Origin: Prochlorococcus sp. AG-347-I21
Lineage (GTDB): Bacteria; Cyanobacteriota; Cyanobacteriia; PCC-6307; Cyanobiaceae
Direction of reading: 5' to 3'
Assembly: GCA_003279055.1 (NCBI GenBank)
Contig: QCBP01000001.1
Coordinates: forward strand, 62,001 to 126,000
Length of the DNA: 64,000 nucleotides
Below, one piece after another: positions 18,362-26,586 of the stretch. The notes under the pieces were generated by a model. That model did no database searches and was not told the origin of the DNA. It saw nothing but the letters and a program-made list of their open reading frames with translations. Both the position numbers and the translations under genes were made by a program. Position 1 is the first letter of the stretch; each line of letters opens with the position of its first letter.

Positions 18362-18390
18362 GTCGTCAGGAAAGTCACCAATCACTATTA
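18362..18390 (+). repeat. Right attachment site (attR) with a displaced flv3 tail
   Basis: GTCGTCAGGAAAGT (18362-18375) is the reverse-complement partner of ACTTTTGACGAC at 12849-12860. It is followed by CACC and the core AATCACTATTA (18380-18390). Read in frame, the segment ends K-V-T-N-H-Y-stop, which mimics the flv3 end K-V-A-N-H-Y-stop. The element thus carries a look-alike of the target gene's last codons. Confidence 0.8.
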
Positions 18391-18407
18391 AAAAATAAGT
18401 CTTTAAA

Positions 18408-20210
18408 ATGTCAGATATTAATATAGGCTTACTTGCAGAAAATCAAAACTTTTCAGAATTTGAAATTACCGAAAACTTTTCTTGTGTAAGATTCTTAGAT
18501 CAAAATAAGGAAAGATTTGAACTTGAATTTAACCTTGAAAAAGGAACCTCCTTTAATACTTTTTTTATAAGAAGTAGTGAAGAACTTTTTATTATTCATC
18601 CACCTGAGAAACAATATTTAAATTCATTTAATCAAGTAATTTCTAGGTTTTGCGATCAATTTATATTAGATAAAATCAACTTCATTTCTGGTCATATTAA
18701 TCCCCAAATTATTGAAACTATAAAAAATATAAGTACCCAATTTCAAAGCACAACCATTACTTGCTCTAATCCGGGTTATAAACTTATTAGCGAACTTTGG
18801 CATCAAAGAAATCCTAACTTAGAAAACTTTATTGAAATTAAATTACCTGAAATAAATATAATTAAAAAAGAACTGAATTTAGAATTAGATAACATTTCAC
18901 TAGAATTAATTCCTATTCCAACAGCACGTTGGCCTGGTGGACTGATAATTTATGAACGTAATCAAGAAATACTTCTTAGTGAAAAAATTTTCTCTGCACA
19001 CATTGCATCTAAATATTGGTCTGAATCAAATCGAGCTAGTACAGAAATTGATAGGAAACATTTTTATGATTGCTTAATGGCACCAATGTCTAATCAAGTA
19101 GTATCAATAACTGAAAAGATTGCAGATTATGAGATTAAAACTATTGCACCATTACATGGTCCCGCGATCGAATATAGCTTAAAAAGCTTTTTAAATGACT
19201 ATATTAGATGGGGAGAAATTCTCTCAACAAATAATCCTAAGATCGCTCTGATATATGCAAGTGCATATGGCAATACAGCCTCAATAGGTGATGCATTGGC
19301 TAAAGGAATAAATAGAACCTCTGTAGAAGTTGAAAGCATTAATTGTGAATTTACACCAAATGATGAACTTGTAAAATCTATCCAAAATGCTGATGGATAC
19401 TTAATAGGCTCACCCACATTGGGTGGTCACGCCCCAACTCCGATAGTTAGCGCACTCGGAACATTGTTATCAGAGGGTAATAGAGATAAGCCAGTGGGAA
19501 TTTTTGGCAGTTTTGGCTGGAGCGGCGAAGCGATTGATTTACTTGAAACAAAATTAAAAGACGGTGGTTTTAAGTTTAGTTTTGACCCTATAAGGATTAA
19601 ATTCAGTCCAAATAAACCGAAGATTAAAGAGTTAGAAGAAATAGGAACTCACTTTGGAAGAAAAATTATAAAAAAAGCAAAGAAAAAACCCAGAAAATCA
19701 GATACTGGAATGATTACAAGCAAAACGGATCCAAAGCTACAAGCTCTTGGAAGAGTAATTGGTTCACTTTGTGTCCTGACAGCCTCCAAAGGCAAAGATG
19801 AGAATAATATTAAAGGAGCTATGCTTGCATCTTGGGTTAGTCAAGCAAGTTTTTCTCCCCCCGGTTTAAGTATTGCAGTCGCAAAAGATAGATCGGTAGA
19901 GTCTCTTCTGCAAATAGGAGATTCATTTGCTTTAAATATTTTAAGTGAAAAAGATTTTAAAGAACCTTTGAAAAGATTCACAAAGGCCTTTGCACCCGGA
20001 GAAGACAGATTTGAAGGAATAAATATTGAATTAACTCCTAATGAACAGATAATTATTCCTGAATCGCTGGCATGGTTAGATGCTTCTGTAAAAGAAAGAA
20101 TGGAATGTGGAGATCATTGGGTAATTTACGCCGAAGTACTACACGGCAATATACTAAAATCCGATAGTCTCACGGCAGTTCATCACCGCAAAACAGGTGC
20201 TAACTATTAA
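18408..20210 (+). CDS. flv1: Flavodiiron protein Flv1-type
   Basis: This 600-residue protein has the same three-module layout as Flv3: a beta-lactamase-like domain, a flavodoxin domain (about 280-420; IALIYASAYGNTASIG is the FMN phosphate loop) and a flavin-reductase domain (SWVSQASFSPPGLSIAVAKDRS). The diiron motif is lost: GHINPQI (His96, Asn98) stands where HxExDH is expected. This is the known pattern of Flv1, which works as a hetero-oligomer with Flv3. The inserted element has moved it 5.5 kb from flv3, so co-transcription with flv3 is unlikely here. Its own promoter would have to lie in the element's right end or in the 17 bases after attR. Confidence 0.88.
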   Translation: MSDINIGLLAENQNFSEFEITENFSCVRFLDQNKERFELEFNLEKGTSFNTFFIRSSEELFIIHPPEKQYLNSFNQVISRFCDQFILDKINFISGHINPQIIETIKNISTQFQSTTITCSNPGYKLISELWHQRNPNLENFIEIKLPEINIIKKELNLELDNISLELIPIPTARWPGGLIIYERNQEILLSEKIFSAHIASKYWSESNRASTEIDRKHFYDCLMAPMSNQVVSITEKIADYEIKTIAPLHGPAIEYSLKSFLNDYIRWGEILSTNNPKIALIYASAYGNTASIGDALAKGINRTSVEVESINCEFTPNDELVKSIQNADGYLIGSPTLGGHAPTPIVSALGTLLSEGNRDKPVGIFGSFGWSGEAIDLLETKLKDGGFKFSFDPIRIKFSPNKPKIKELEEIGTHFGRKIIKKAKKKPRKSDTGMITSKTDPKLQALGRVIGSLCVLTASKGKDENNIKGAMLASWVSQASFSPPGLSIAVAKDRSVESLLQIGDSFALNILSEKDFKEPLKRFTKAFAPGEDRFEGINIELTPNEQIIIPESLAWLDASVKERMECGDHWVIYAEVLHGNILKSDSLTAVHHRKTGANY

Positions 20211-20227
20211 ATTTATTTATCTAATTT

Positions 20228-20755
20228 ATGACTGAAACAAAAGATCTAATAATCATTACGGCTAGTTGCGGTAAAAATCTAGAACTTTCTGAAAAATTCC
20301 TTGAAAAAAGTAATGAACTTAACGTAAGTTCTGAAATTTTAGATCTTACCACTCTTGATATTCCATTATTTAATCCAAGAATTCACAGCAAAGAAAATAT
20401 TCCAAAAGAAATAGAAGAATTAAAAAAAAAGCTTTTCAAGATTGAAAGGTGGGTGATTTGTGCACCTGAATATAATGGATCTATACCTCCCATTCTCTCA
20501 AACTTCATAGCATGGCTTTCTATTTCGGGGGATGACTTTAGGAATTTATTTAATGGTCAACCGATTGCAATAGCAACATTTTCTGGAGGTATAGGGTTAG
20601 AACTTCTGACCTCATTACGCATTCAATTAGTGCATTTAGGTAGTCAAGTATTAGGGAGACAACTTTTATCCTCATATAGTAAACCTATAGATACAAAAAC
20701 TATAGAAGATATTATTCAAAGACTTTTACAAATGAAAAAATTAAAAACCAAATAA
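20228..20755 (+). CDS. NAD(P)H-dependent FMN reductase family flavoprotein
   Basis: The 175-residue protein has the flavodoxin-like fold of the FMN_red family: DLIIITASCGKNLELS at the N-terminus and CAPEYNGSIPPILSNFIAWLS (about 77-97), which matches the conserved PEYNxSxPxxLKNxIDW flavin-binding motif. It starts 17 bases after flv1 on the same strand, so it probably forms an operon with it. It may supply reduced flavin or electrons, but the true partner is unknown. It converges on the PBP gene with a three-base gap. Confidence 0.8.
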   Translation: MTETKDLIIITASCGKNLELSEKFLEKSNELNVSSEILDLTTLDIPLFNPRIHSKENIPKEIEELKKKLFKIERWVICAPEYNGSIPPILSNFIAWLSISGDDFRNLFNGQPIAIATFSGGIGLELLTSLRIQLVHLGSQVLGRQLLSSYSKPIDTKTIEDIIQRLLQMKKLKTK

Positions 20756-20758
20756 ATT

Positions 20759-22549
20759 TTATTTTTTTTCATTCCAAACTTTCAAAATTTCTCTAGCCAT
20801 AGGCAGTGCATGAACTGATCCCCCACCAGGAGTATTTTGTGCAAAAGCAACTACAAGTAATTCGCTTTTTTCAGAGGGAGTAAAGCAAACAAACCAAGCG
20901 TGATCTAATCCACCTTCACCATCTTCGGCAGTTCCAGTTTTGCCTGAAACTGGAGGTAAATTTGAAACTCCATAATTAATTGATACTCCTGTGCCAGACT
21001 CAACTACTTTCCTGAGACCACTTTTTATCAACTGAATATTCTTTGAAGCGATATCGATTCTAATACTATTTTTATCTGGAAAATTTTCTTCATCTTTTTT
21101 AACTAAATAGGGAGTAACAAGATAACCTCCATTAGCAATTGCAGCATATGCTCTAGCTATTTGAATAGGGGTAACTTGTACAACAAATTGCCCTATTGAC
21201 ATACTCGCAATATCTTCTGGAACCCAGGGGGTTCTTCCTGGTTGGCCCCATCCTCTGCCTTCTTTAGCCCATTCACTACTGGCTACTAATCCTATATTTT
21301 CTTGTTCAGAAATTTCAATTCCAGATAAAGAATTAAAACCAAGCTTTAGTGAGACCTTATGAATTTCATCAACTCCTACTCCATAACCTACTTGATAAAA
21401 AAATGTATTACTAGAAACTCTTAAAGCATCTTCATAGCCTATTACCCCAAAGCCTAAATCATTATGCTCTCTAAAACATTGACTTCCATAAGTTATACAT
21501 GGTTTCGTATCTAACATTGTTTCTCTAGGGAATTTCCCACTTTCCAGGCCAGCTAAAGCCGTTACAATTTTCCAAACGCTTCCTGGATCATAGGCATTTA
21601 ATGCTCTATTAAATAAAGGTTTTTCAGGAGAATTAAAAAGTTGATTATATTCTTTCTCAGGTTTAAAATCCTTTGAGAAAAAATTCAAATCAAATGTAGG
21701 TTTACTTGTCATTGCTCTTATTGCACCATTTCTTGGATCCATTACTATTATTGCTCCAGCTTTTTTATCTTTAAGAACTTCCTCAGCAACTAATTGCAAA
21801 TCAAGGTCGATTGTTAGTTCAATATCATTACCTTGTACTGGAGGTCTTATACCCAATGATCTTTGAAATCTCCCTGACGAATTTACTTCAACCATTTCTC
21901 CACCCCATTCGCCTCTTATAAAATCTTCGTAAACATATTCAATTCCTGTTCTTCCTATTAAGTCATTTAATTTATAACCCTGCTTAGATAAGAATTTATA
22001 TTCTGATTCAGTAATTGGCTGAGTATAACCAATTACATGGGCAGCAAGAGATTTATAAGGATAATTTCTAATTAATTTGGTAGAAATTTGAAAACTAGTT
22101 AAATTACCTTCATTTTCCTTAAATTTTATCAATTGATCTACATTTAAATCATCAAGAATATTTACTGAAAATTTCTGATTTTTTAGACCATCAGAGTATT
22201 TTTTTTGAATTACATTACTATCAATATTTAACAAGCTAGAAATACTTGATTTATGTTTTTCCCAATTACTTTTATTGATAGATTGGGGCTTGATTATTAA
22301 AGAATATTTAACTCTACTATCTGCTAAAACATAACCATTTTTATCTAGTATTCTTCCGCGTATTGGCTGTGCAGCAATAAGTCTGATCCTATTCTCATCT
22401 GACATCTTCTTAAAAGATTCATAATTTAAAAGTTGTAAAAAAATTAACCTACATAGAATCAATAAAAATGATATAGAAGAAAAAATAAGTAAGACTAAAG
22501 GTTGTCTTTTGAATGGAATAAGGTTTTTATTAGGACTTGTTTTTATCAA
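20759..22549 (-). CDS. mrdA: Penicillin-binding protein 2 (class B transpeptidase)
   Basis: PBP2 cross-links peptidoglycan during cell elongation. The 596-residue protein has one N-terminal membrane span (about 17-41), a dimerisation domain beginning with the RGRILDKNG motif (about 64-72) and a C-terminal transpeptidase domain. The three active-site motifs are visible: SVWK (DPGSVWKI, near 320), SSN (RVSSNTFF, near 375) and KTG (SGKTGTAED, near 530). It follows a small ORF by 10 bases. PBP2 and FtsI are related; the long linker and the DLIGRTGIE motif favour PBP2. Confidence 0.9.
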   Translation of the reverse strand: MIKTSPNKNLIPFKRQPLVLLIFSSISFLLILCRLIFLQLLNYESFKKMSDENRIRLIAAQPIRGRILDKNGYVLADSRVKYSLIIKPQSINKSNWEKHKSSISSLLNIDSNVIQKKYSDGLKNQKFSVNILDDLNVDQLIKFKENEGNLTSFQISTKLIRNYPYKSLAAHVIGYTQPITESEYKFLSKQGYKLNDLIGRTGIEYVYEDFIRGEWGGEMVEVNSSGRFQRSLGIRPPVQGNDIELTIDLDLQLVAEEVLKDKKAGAIIVMDPRNGAIRAMTSKPTFDLNFFSKDFKPEKEYNQLFNSPEKPLFNRALNAYDPGSVWKIVTALAGLESGKFPRETMLDTKPCITYGSQCFREHNDLGFGVIGYEDALRVSSNTFFYQVGYGVGVDEIHKVSLKLGFNSLSGIEISEQENIGLVASSEWAKEGRGWGQPGRTPWVPEDIASMSIGQFVVQVTPIQIARAYAAIANGGYLVTPYLVKKDEENFPDKNSIRIDIASKNIQLIKSGLRKVVESGTGVSINYGVSNLPPVSGKTGTAEDGEGGLDHAWFVCFTPSEKSELLVVAFAQNTPGGGSVHALPMAREILKVWNEKK

Positions 22550-22559
22550 AAATATAAAT

Positions 22560-22703
22560 TTATTTAAATATTGTTTTTTCTAATAAAGAAATAGTTGATT
22601 TTATTTCTTTAAGTTTTACGATTAAATCTTTATAGTCAATGTCTTCATTGATGAGATTAAAATCATCATTTTCAATATTATTTGAATTTAAATTTTCATT
22701 CAT
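22560..22703 (-). CDS. Small acidic protein of 47 residues upstream of the PBP gene, unknown
   Basis: An ATG at 22703 opens a 47-residue frame (MNENLNSNNIENDDFNLINE...) that ends 10 bases before the PBP2 start on the same strand. The N-terminal half is Asn/Asp/Glu rich and the C-terminal half (YKDLIVKLKEIKSTISLLEK) looks like one helix or coiled coil. The tight spacing and strand suggest an operon with mrdA. I do not recognise it. The composition could also arise by chance in AT-rich DNA. Confidence 0.4.
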   Translation of the reverse strand: MNENLNSNNIENDDFNLINEDIDYKDLIVKLKEIKSTISLLEKTIFK

Positions 22704-22809
22704 AAAACTTATACTGTTTAGGCAATTATTTCAATTAATAGAATTCTAAATAATAAATTTATTTTTTCAAAATTTTATTAACTTAGATACTAAAAAGATC
22801 AAAAAGAAA

Positions 22810-23418
22810 TTAATTTAATTGTTCTATATTTTGTTCAAAATAAGGATTACAACTATTCTTTGATATCCCTAAAGACCATCCAATAAATGAAGAAATAAAT
22901 ATCGTGACGATTAACGGTAAAATGGCTTGTTGAGTATTTACAAGACTGAACCATTCCCTCCAGCTACTATAAAATCTTTCTCTTTGAAATTTTCTTTTTT
23001 CATTTTCTAGCAATCTCGCTTTTTTGGCAAAAGACTTTGTTACCCACTTTTCGAAAGGAATCTTTTTTATTATCGCCATTTTTCTCTCCACTTCTAATAA
23101 TTGTCCCGAACTAAGAGAAGGATGAAATGTACTTATCAATTCGAGAGTTTTTAAAAACATCTCAACAGTTGCATCTTTTATGAGCTTTTGCTCATGACTT
23201 AAATCAGCCCACTCTATTTCTGGGTAAAAACGGTTCCTATTAGGTGCAATTTGATCCTCTGACATTTGACCTGGTTCTCTAAGCCATCTATTAGTATTTT
23301 CGTCAAATCGCCGCCAATATAGAAAAGGATTAATAAAAATTGTTTTACCAGATATTTTGACTACATCTTGTTGAAGATGATTAGTAATCTTTCTTGCAGA
23401 ATTTTTCGATTTTATCAA
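22810..23418 (-). CDS. Conserved-looking membrane-anchored protein, unknown
   Basis: The 202-residue protein has an N-terminal soluble part with the tryptophan- and arginine-rich stretch FLYWRRFDENTNRWLREPGQ, a basic helical middle (about 120-150) and one hydrophobic span near the C-terminus (AILPLIVTIFISSFIGWSLG, about 164-183). The predicted topology is a single C-terminal anchor. It does not match a family I know. It shares its strand with the nuclease gene upstream but lies 81 bases from it. The base and codon style match the host core. Confidence 0.7.
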   Translation of the reverse strand: MIKSKNSARKITNHLQQDVVKISGKTIFINPFLYWRRFDENTNRWLREPGQMSEDQIAPNRNRFYPEIEWADLSHEQKLIKDATVEMFLKTLELISTFHPSLSSGQLLEVERKMAIIKKIPFEKWVTKSFAKKARLLENEKRKFQRERFYSSWREWFSLVNTQQAILPLIVTIFISSFIGWSLGISKNSCNPYFEQNIEQLN

Positions 23419-23499
23419 AAGTCTAAATTAATAATCTAATTAAAGATTATCTTTAATTCACCTTTTTTCCAGAAAAATGAAAAAATTACTTTATGAATA

Positions 23500-24213
23500 T
23501 TAAGTTATAGATAACTGCCAACGCTTCTTTAAATAATTACAGTATTCGCAATTTAAGGAAGGTTTTGGAAAAACATCCGAACGTAATAAATTAACCGTAT
23601 CAATTATCTTATTTTCAACCCATGCAGTAGAACAATCTAATTTAATTAGATGTACATCAAAATTTAATTGGTTATTAAATAACTCTTCATTTTTCTTTCC
23701 ATTAAAATATAAAAGATAAGCTTCTTTAGCTACTTGAAAACCGTTTTTTTTAAATAACCACTGATACATTTCTAATTGTCTCTTATAAGCTTTTGCATAT
23801 TCGTATTTATTAAAAGTCTCAGACCAATCGAAATTATTTCTAGATGTTGCTTTTACATCAACAATAATAAGATCACCATTTTTTTTCTTCCAAATATCAT
23901 CCACAGCTCCACCGAAATCATAATTGTGCTCAATTGACTTATATCTTATCCCTTGAAAATTACTTCTCCAACGATCTAAATCTTTATGTTTAAAAGGAAT
24001 AGCATCGATACCATGTTCAACAAATAGAGGATGAGGTTCTTGAATTCTCCTGTAGTGATCAAATTCATTTTTACATAAATTATCAACTGCTATATTTAAA
24101 GTAAATGGTAATGATGGCGGTTTTATTTGATATTTTTTATCAAGTACACAACATCTAGGACAATTAAGATATCTTTCAACGGTAGATCGACTTAATTTAA
24201 TAATCTCTGTCAT
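23500..24213 (-). CDS. PD-(D/E)XK nuclease, RecB/Cas4-like, stand-alone
   Basis: The 237-residue protein contains FGGAVDDIW (about 100-108) and LIIVDVKATS (about 115-124), the conserved G-x-x-D ... D-x-K arrangement of PD-(D/E)XK nucleases, and a downstream KRQLEMYQWLF helix with the QxxxY motif. It opens SRSTVERYLNCPRCCVL, and near the C-terminus has CEYCNYLKKRW. Paired cysteines at both ends are the pattern of an iron-sulfur cluster in Cas4/AddB-type nucleases. No CRISPR array or cas genes are present, so this is a housekeeping or repair nuclease, not adaptive immunity. Confidence 0.78.
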   Translation of the reverse strand: MTEIIKLSRSTVERYLNCPRCCVLDKKYQIKPPSLPFTLNIAVDNLCKNEFDHYRRIQEPHPLFVEHGIDAIPFKHKDLDRWRSNFQGIRYKSIEHNYDFGGAVDDIWKKKNGDLIIVDVKATSRNNFDWSETFNKYEYAKAYKRQLEMYQWLFKKNGFQVAKEAYLLYFNGKKNEELFNNQLNFDVHLIKLDCSTAWVENKIIDTVNLLRSDVFPKPSLNCEYCNYLKKRWQLSIT

Positions 24214-24603
24214 TGCATTTTAATCTCATTAATCAAAATTTCTTAAAAAATTAAAAAATTAAATTTTCTAGAAAAATTTTTTTTAACTTAACCTTTATTA
24301 GCAAAGGCTTTTTAACTCTATCAATAAAGACTGGAATAATTAAGACCCTTTCAATGAGGTAGTTCCAAGATAAACCTTTAACAATTTAAATGCAAAAAAT
24401 AATGTATCTTTTCGACTCATAACCTTTAGTTAATTATTCTACTATCGTTTTTAATAGATTTCATCATTAAATTTATGATTAGTATTTAATAAACAAAAAT
24501 CTCCTATTGTTCAATTTCTCAATCCTCAAAAATCAATCCTATTTTGCCTTTCGTTTGAAATATTGTATTACTATAAAAAAATGTTTTATTGATATTTTTA
24601 ATA
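24214..24603. other. AT-rich intergenic stretch of 390 bases
   Basis: I see no gene here. The stretch includes a weak hairpin CCTTT-ATTAGC-AAAGG followed by CTTTTT (about 24291-24313), which could terminate transcription on the + strand, and an inverted AAATTTTCTAGAAAA segment near 24261-24277. It marks the boundary between the core genes on its left and the TPR/sulfotransferase region. Confidence 0.5.
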
Positions 24604-24846
24604 ATGAAAGGTTTTGGAGATCCTTATAAAGAAATTAAATCTTTAATGTCCTGGTTAGGTTGGAAATGGGACGAAAAATATTTGTCACCACATCTAAACC
24701 CGCGCTCTGTTTCTACAGCAAGCGCTATTCAAGTTTGTTATCCAATCAATTCAAAATTGATAGGAGGATGGAAAAACTATAAGAAGATGCTTCAACCTGC
24801 AATTGAAATTATTACTCAAATTGAAAGATATAAAAACTTAATTTAG
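24604..24846 (+). pseudogene. Deletion relic of a TPR-sulfotransferase gene
   Basis: The 80-residue frame starts MKGFGD and then joins, in frame, the last 73 or so residues of the sulfotransferase encoded at 24935-26572 (KEIKSLMSWLGWKW...). The nucleotide match runs from 24627 to 24860, including 14 bases past the stop, with five differences that I counted. MKGFGD resembles the start of the TPR gene at 27000 (MTGFGN), so the relic appears to keep the start and end of a family member with the middle deleted. It lacks the PAPS-binding loop and the TPRs and cannot be an active enzyme. Confidence 0.75.
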
Positions 24847-24860
24847 TAAATTGATAATCA
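24627..24860 (+). repeat. 234-bp direct repeat, upstream copy
   Basis: It matches 26353-26586 with five substitutions that I counted and no gaps. The two copies are 1726 bp apart and bound a segment carrying nearly the whole TPR-sulfotransferase gene. Confidence 0.85.
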
Positions 24861-24934
24861 GAAATAACTTGCAAATTATTTAAGAAAAATGGAAGCTTTT
24901 ATCCACCACAATATCTGTAAATGGAAAATTAATT

Positions 24935-26572
24935 ATGAATAATTATCCTTCTCAACAACAAATAATCAATCAAGCAATAAAATTTCATCTAGAAGGAGAT
25001 ATTGCAGAAGCAACAAAATATTATAAGTTTTGCATTATTAAAGGTTTTAATGATTCTTCAGTTTTTTCTAATTATGGAGCAATTTTACAGAGTCTGGGGA
25101 AATTAGATGAGGCAGCACAGCTATATCGAAAAGCAATTGAACTTAATCCTGATTTTGCTAATGCTTATTCAAATCTTGGAAACGTATTGAGAGATCTTGG
25201 CAAATTAGAAGAGGCAGAAATATATATACGAAAAGCAATTGAACTTAATCCTGATTTTGCTAATGCTTATTCAAATCTTGGAAACGTATTGAGAGATCTT
25301 GGCAAATTAGAAGAGGCAGAAATTTATATACGAAAAGCAATTGAACTTAATCCTAATTTCGAAGAGGCATATTCCAATCTTGGAAACGTATTAAAAGCTC
25401 TTGGCAAATTAAAAGAGGCAGAAATCTCTTACAACAAAGCAATTGAATTAAATTCAAATTTTGCAGAGGCATATTCTAATCTTGGAAGCATACTGAAAAT
25501 ACTTGGCAAATTAGAAGAGGCAGAAATCTCTTACAACAAAGCAATTAAACTTAAACCTGATTTATCAATAGCATTTTATTCTTTATCTACTCTTAAACCA
25601 TCCAATGATAAAACAATATGGCAAGATCAACTCTTCTCTAAAAATCTTTTAAATAATCAATTAGAAAAAGATCAAGTTAATATTTACTTCGCCAGAGCAA
25701 ATATTCTTCATAAAGAGTCAAGATTCAAAGAAAGTTCTAAGTACTTACAATTAGCAAATAATCTCAAAGAAAAACTAAATAGAAATAATGTTGAAGATCT
25801 ACTCAATAAATCAAGAAATTTACTCTTCGAATCAAATAGAGAACTTATAATCAAGAACGAAAATACAAACTTTATTGACAATATCTTTATTATAGGAATG
25901 CCAAGAAGTGGTTCTACATTAATAGAATCAATTCTCAGTATGAATAATAATGTTAAGGATTTAGGTGAAAAAAATATTTTTGAGGAATCATTTTTAACAT
26001 GGAAAAATCCTTCACAAAAATCAACTCTTGCTGATTTATATTTACAGAAAACAAAAATTTACTCTAAGGAGTTAAGAACTACAACTAACAAATGGTTACA
26101 CAACTATCAATATGCAGGTATTATTGCAAGTCATATCCCGAATGCTAAAATAATTCATTGTTTTAGGAATCCATTAGATAATATTCTTTCAATTTATCGT
26201 GCACATTTTGCTGTGGGATATGAATATTCCTCCTCCTTAGTTGACTCAGCAAAAGTATATTTAGATCATGAAGAAGTAATGACTGAATATAAAATGAGAT
26301 TTAAAGAAAAAATATATGACTTAAATTATGACTCATTAGTTAGAAATCCCAATAAAGAAATTAAATCTTTAATCTCCTGGTTAGGTTGGAAATGGGATGA
26401 AAAATATTTGTCACCACATCTAAACCCGCGCTCTGTTTCTACAGCAAGCGCTATTCAAGTTCGTTATCCAATCAATTCAAAATCGATAGGCGGATGGAAA
26501 AACTATAAGAAGATGCTTCAACCTGCAATTGAAATTATTACTCAAATTGAAAGATATAAAAACTTAATTTAG
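24935..26572 (+). CDS. TPR-repeat sulfotransferase
   Basis: The 545-residue protein has about six 34-residue TPR units (about 8-210) followed by a C-terminal sulfotransferase domain (about 313-545). The 5'-phosphosulfate loop GMPRSGSTLIES begins at residue 321, and the 3'-phosphate motif CFRNPLDNILSIY lies near 409-421; both are standard for PAPS-dependent enzymes of the tyrosylprotein-sulfotransferase-like group. Two TPR units at 25127-25228 and 25229-25330 are identical but for one base. The target is unknown; TPRs suggest a protein or assembled glycan. The 3' 234 bp are duplicated upstream. The gene lies alone in an accessory region. Confidence 0.85.
   Translation: MNNYPSQQQIINQAIKFHLEGDIAEATKYYKFCIIKGFNDSSVFSNYGAILQSLGKLDEAAQLYRKAIELNPDFANAYSNLGNVLRDLGKLEEAEIYIRKAIELNPDFANAYSNLGNVLRDLGKLEEAEIYIRKAIELNPNFEEAYSNLGNVLKALGKLKEAEISYNKAIELNSNFAEAYSNLGSILKILGKLEEAEISYNKAIKLKPDLSIAFYSLSTLKPSNDKTIWQDQLFSKNLLNNQLEKDQVNIYFARANILHKESRFKESSKYLQLANNLKEKLNRNNVEDLLNKSRNLLFESNRELIIKNENTNFIDNIFIIGMPRSGSTLIESILSMNNNVKDLGEKNIFEESFLTWKNPSQKSTLADLYLQKTKIYSKELRTTTNKWLHNYQYAGIIASHIPNAKIIHCFRNPLDNILSIYRAHFAVGYEYSSSLVDSAKVYLDHEEVMTEYKMRFKEKIYDLNYDSLVRNPNKEIKSLISWLGWKWDEKYLSPHLNPRSVSTASAIQVRYPINSKSIGGWKNYKKMLQPAIEIITQIERYKNLI
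25127..25330 (+). repeat. Tandem 102-bp TPR units, nearly identical
   Basis: Two consecutive 34-codon TPR units differ at a single base (the last A/T of the unit). Neighbouring units are clearly diverged. This points to a recent unit duplication or gene conversion. Confidence 0.85.
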
Positions 26573-26586
26573 TAAATTGATAATCA
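26353..26586 (+). repeat. 234-bp direct repeat, downstream copy
   Basis: This is the 3' end of the intact TPR-sulfotransferase gene plus 14 bases after its stop. It is the partner of 24627-24860. Confidence 0.85.

Larger units (their letters stand above)
12832..18390 (+). mobile_element. Integrative element of about 5.55 kb inserted at the 3' end of flv3
   Basis: The element separates flv3 from flv1. Its boundaries are an identical 11-bp core, AATCACTATTA, at 12832-12842 (the end of flv3) and 18380-18390 (a displaced flv3 tail just before flv1). Just inside the left core lies ACTTTTGACGAC (12849-12860), and just inside the right core lies its near-perfect reverse complement GTCGTCAGGAAAGT (18362-18375). 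If the ends are joined, these flank a single core as an inverted repeat. Cargo: tyrosine integrase, a 57-residue ORF, HUH-type Rep with an origin-like array, 64- and 51-residue ORFs, and ParB-methyltransferase. The DNA is visibly less AT-rich than its surroundings. It is reminiscent of the small integrative elements of marine picocyanobacteria, but the target is a protein gene. Confidence 0.85.
18122..18407. other. Element right-end non-coding region
   Basis: These 286 bases hold a 21-bp repeat shared with 14631-14651 (at 18131-18151), several GTTGAAA words, the exact 19-base repeat AGTTGAAAATGAGTTGAAA at 18325-18343, the right half of the attP inverted repeat (18362-18375) and the right core. 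I see no gene. After 18390 the sequence returns to AT-rich host DNA leading into flv1. Confidence 0.6.

Noticed and set aside
12832-18390. A tRNA gene as the attachment target of the element
   Set aside because: I could not find a tRNA cloverleaf at either end; the cores are clearly the flv3 coding end.
23500-24213. Evidence for a CRISPR-Cas system from the Cas4-like protein
   Set aside because: No repeats with spacers and no other cas genes were seen in the window.
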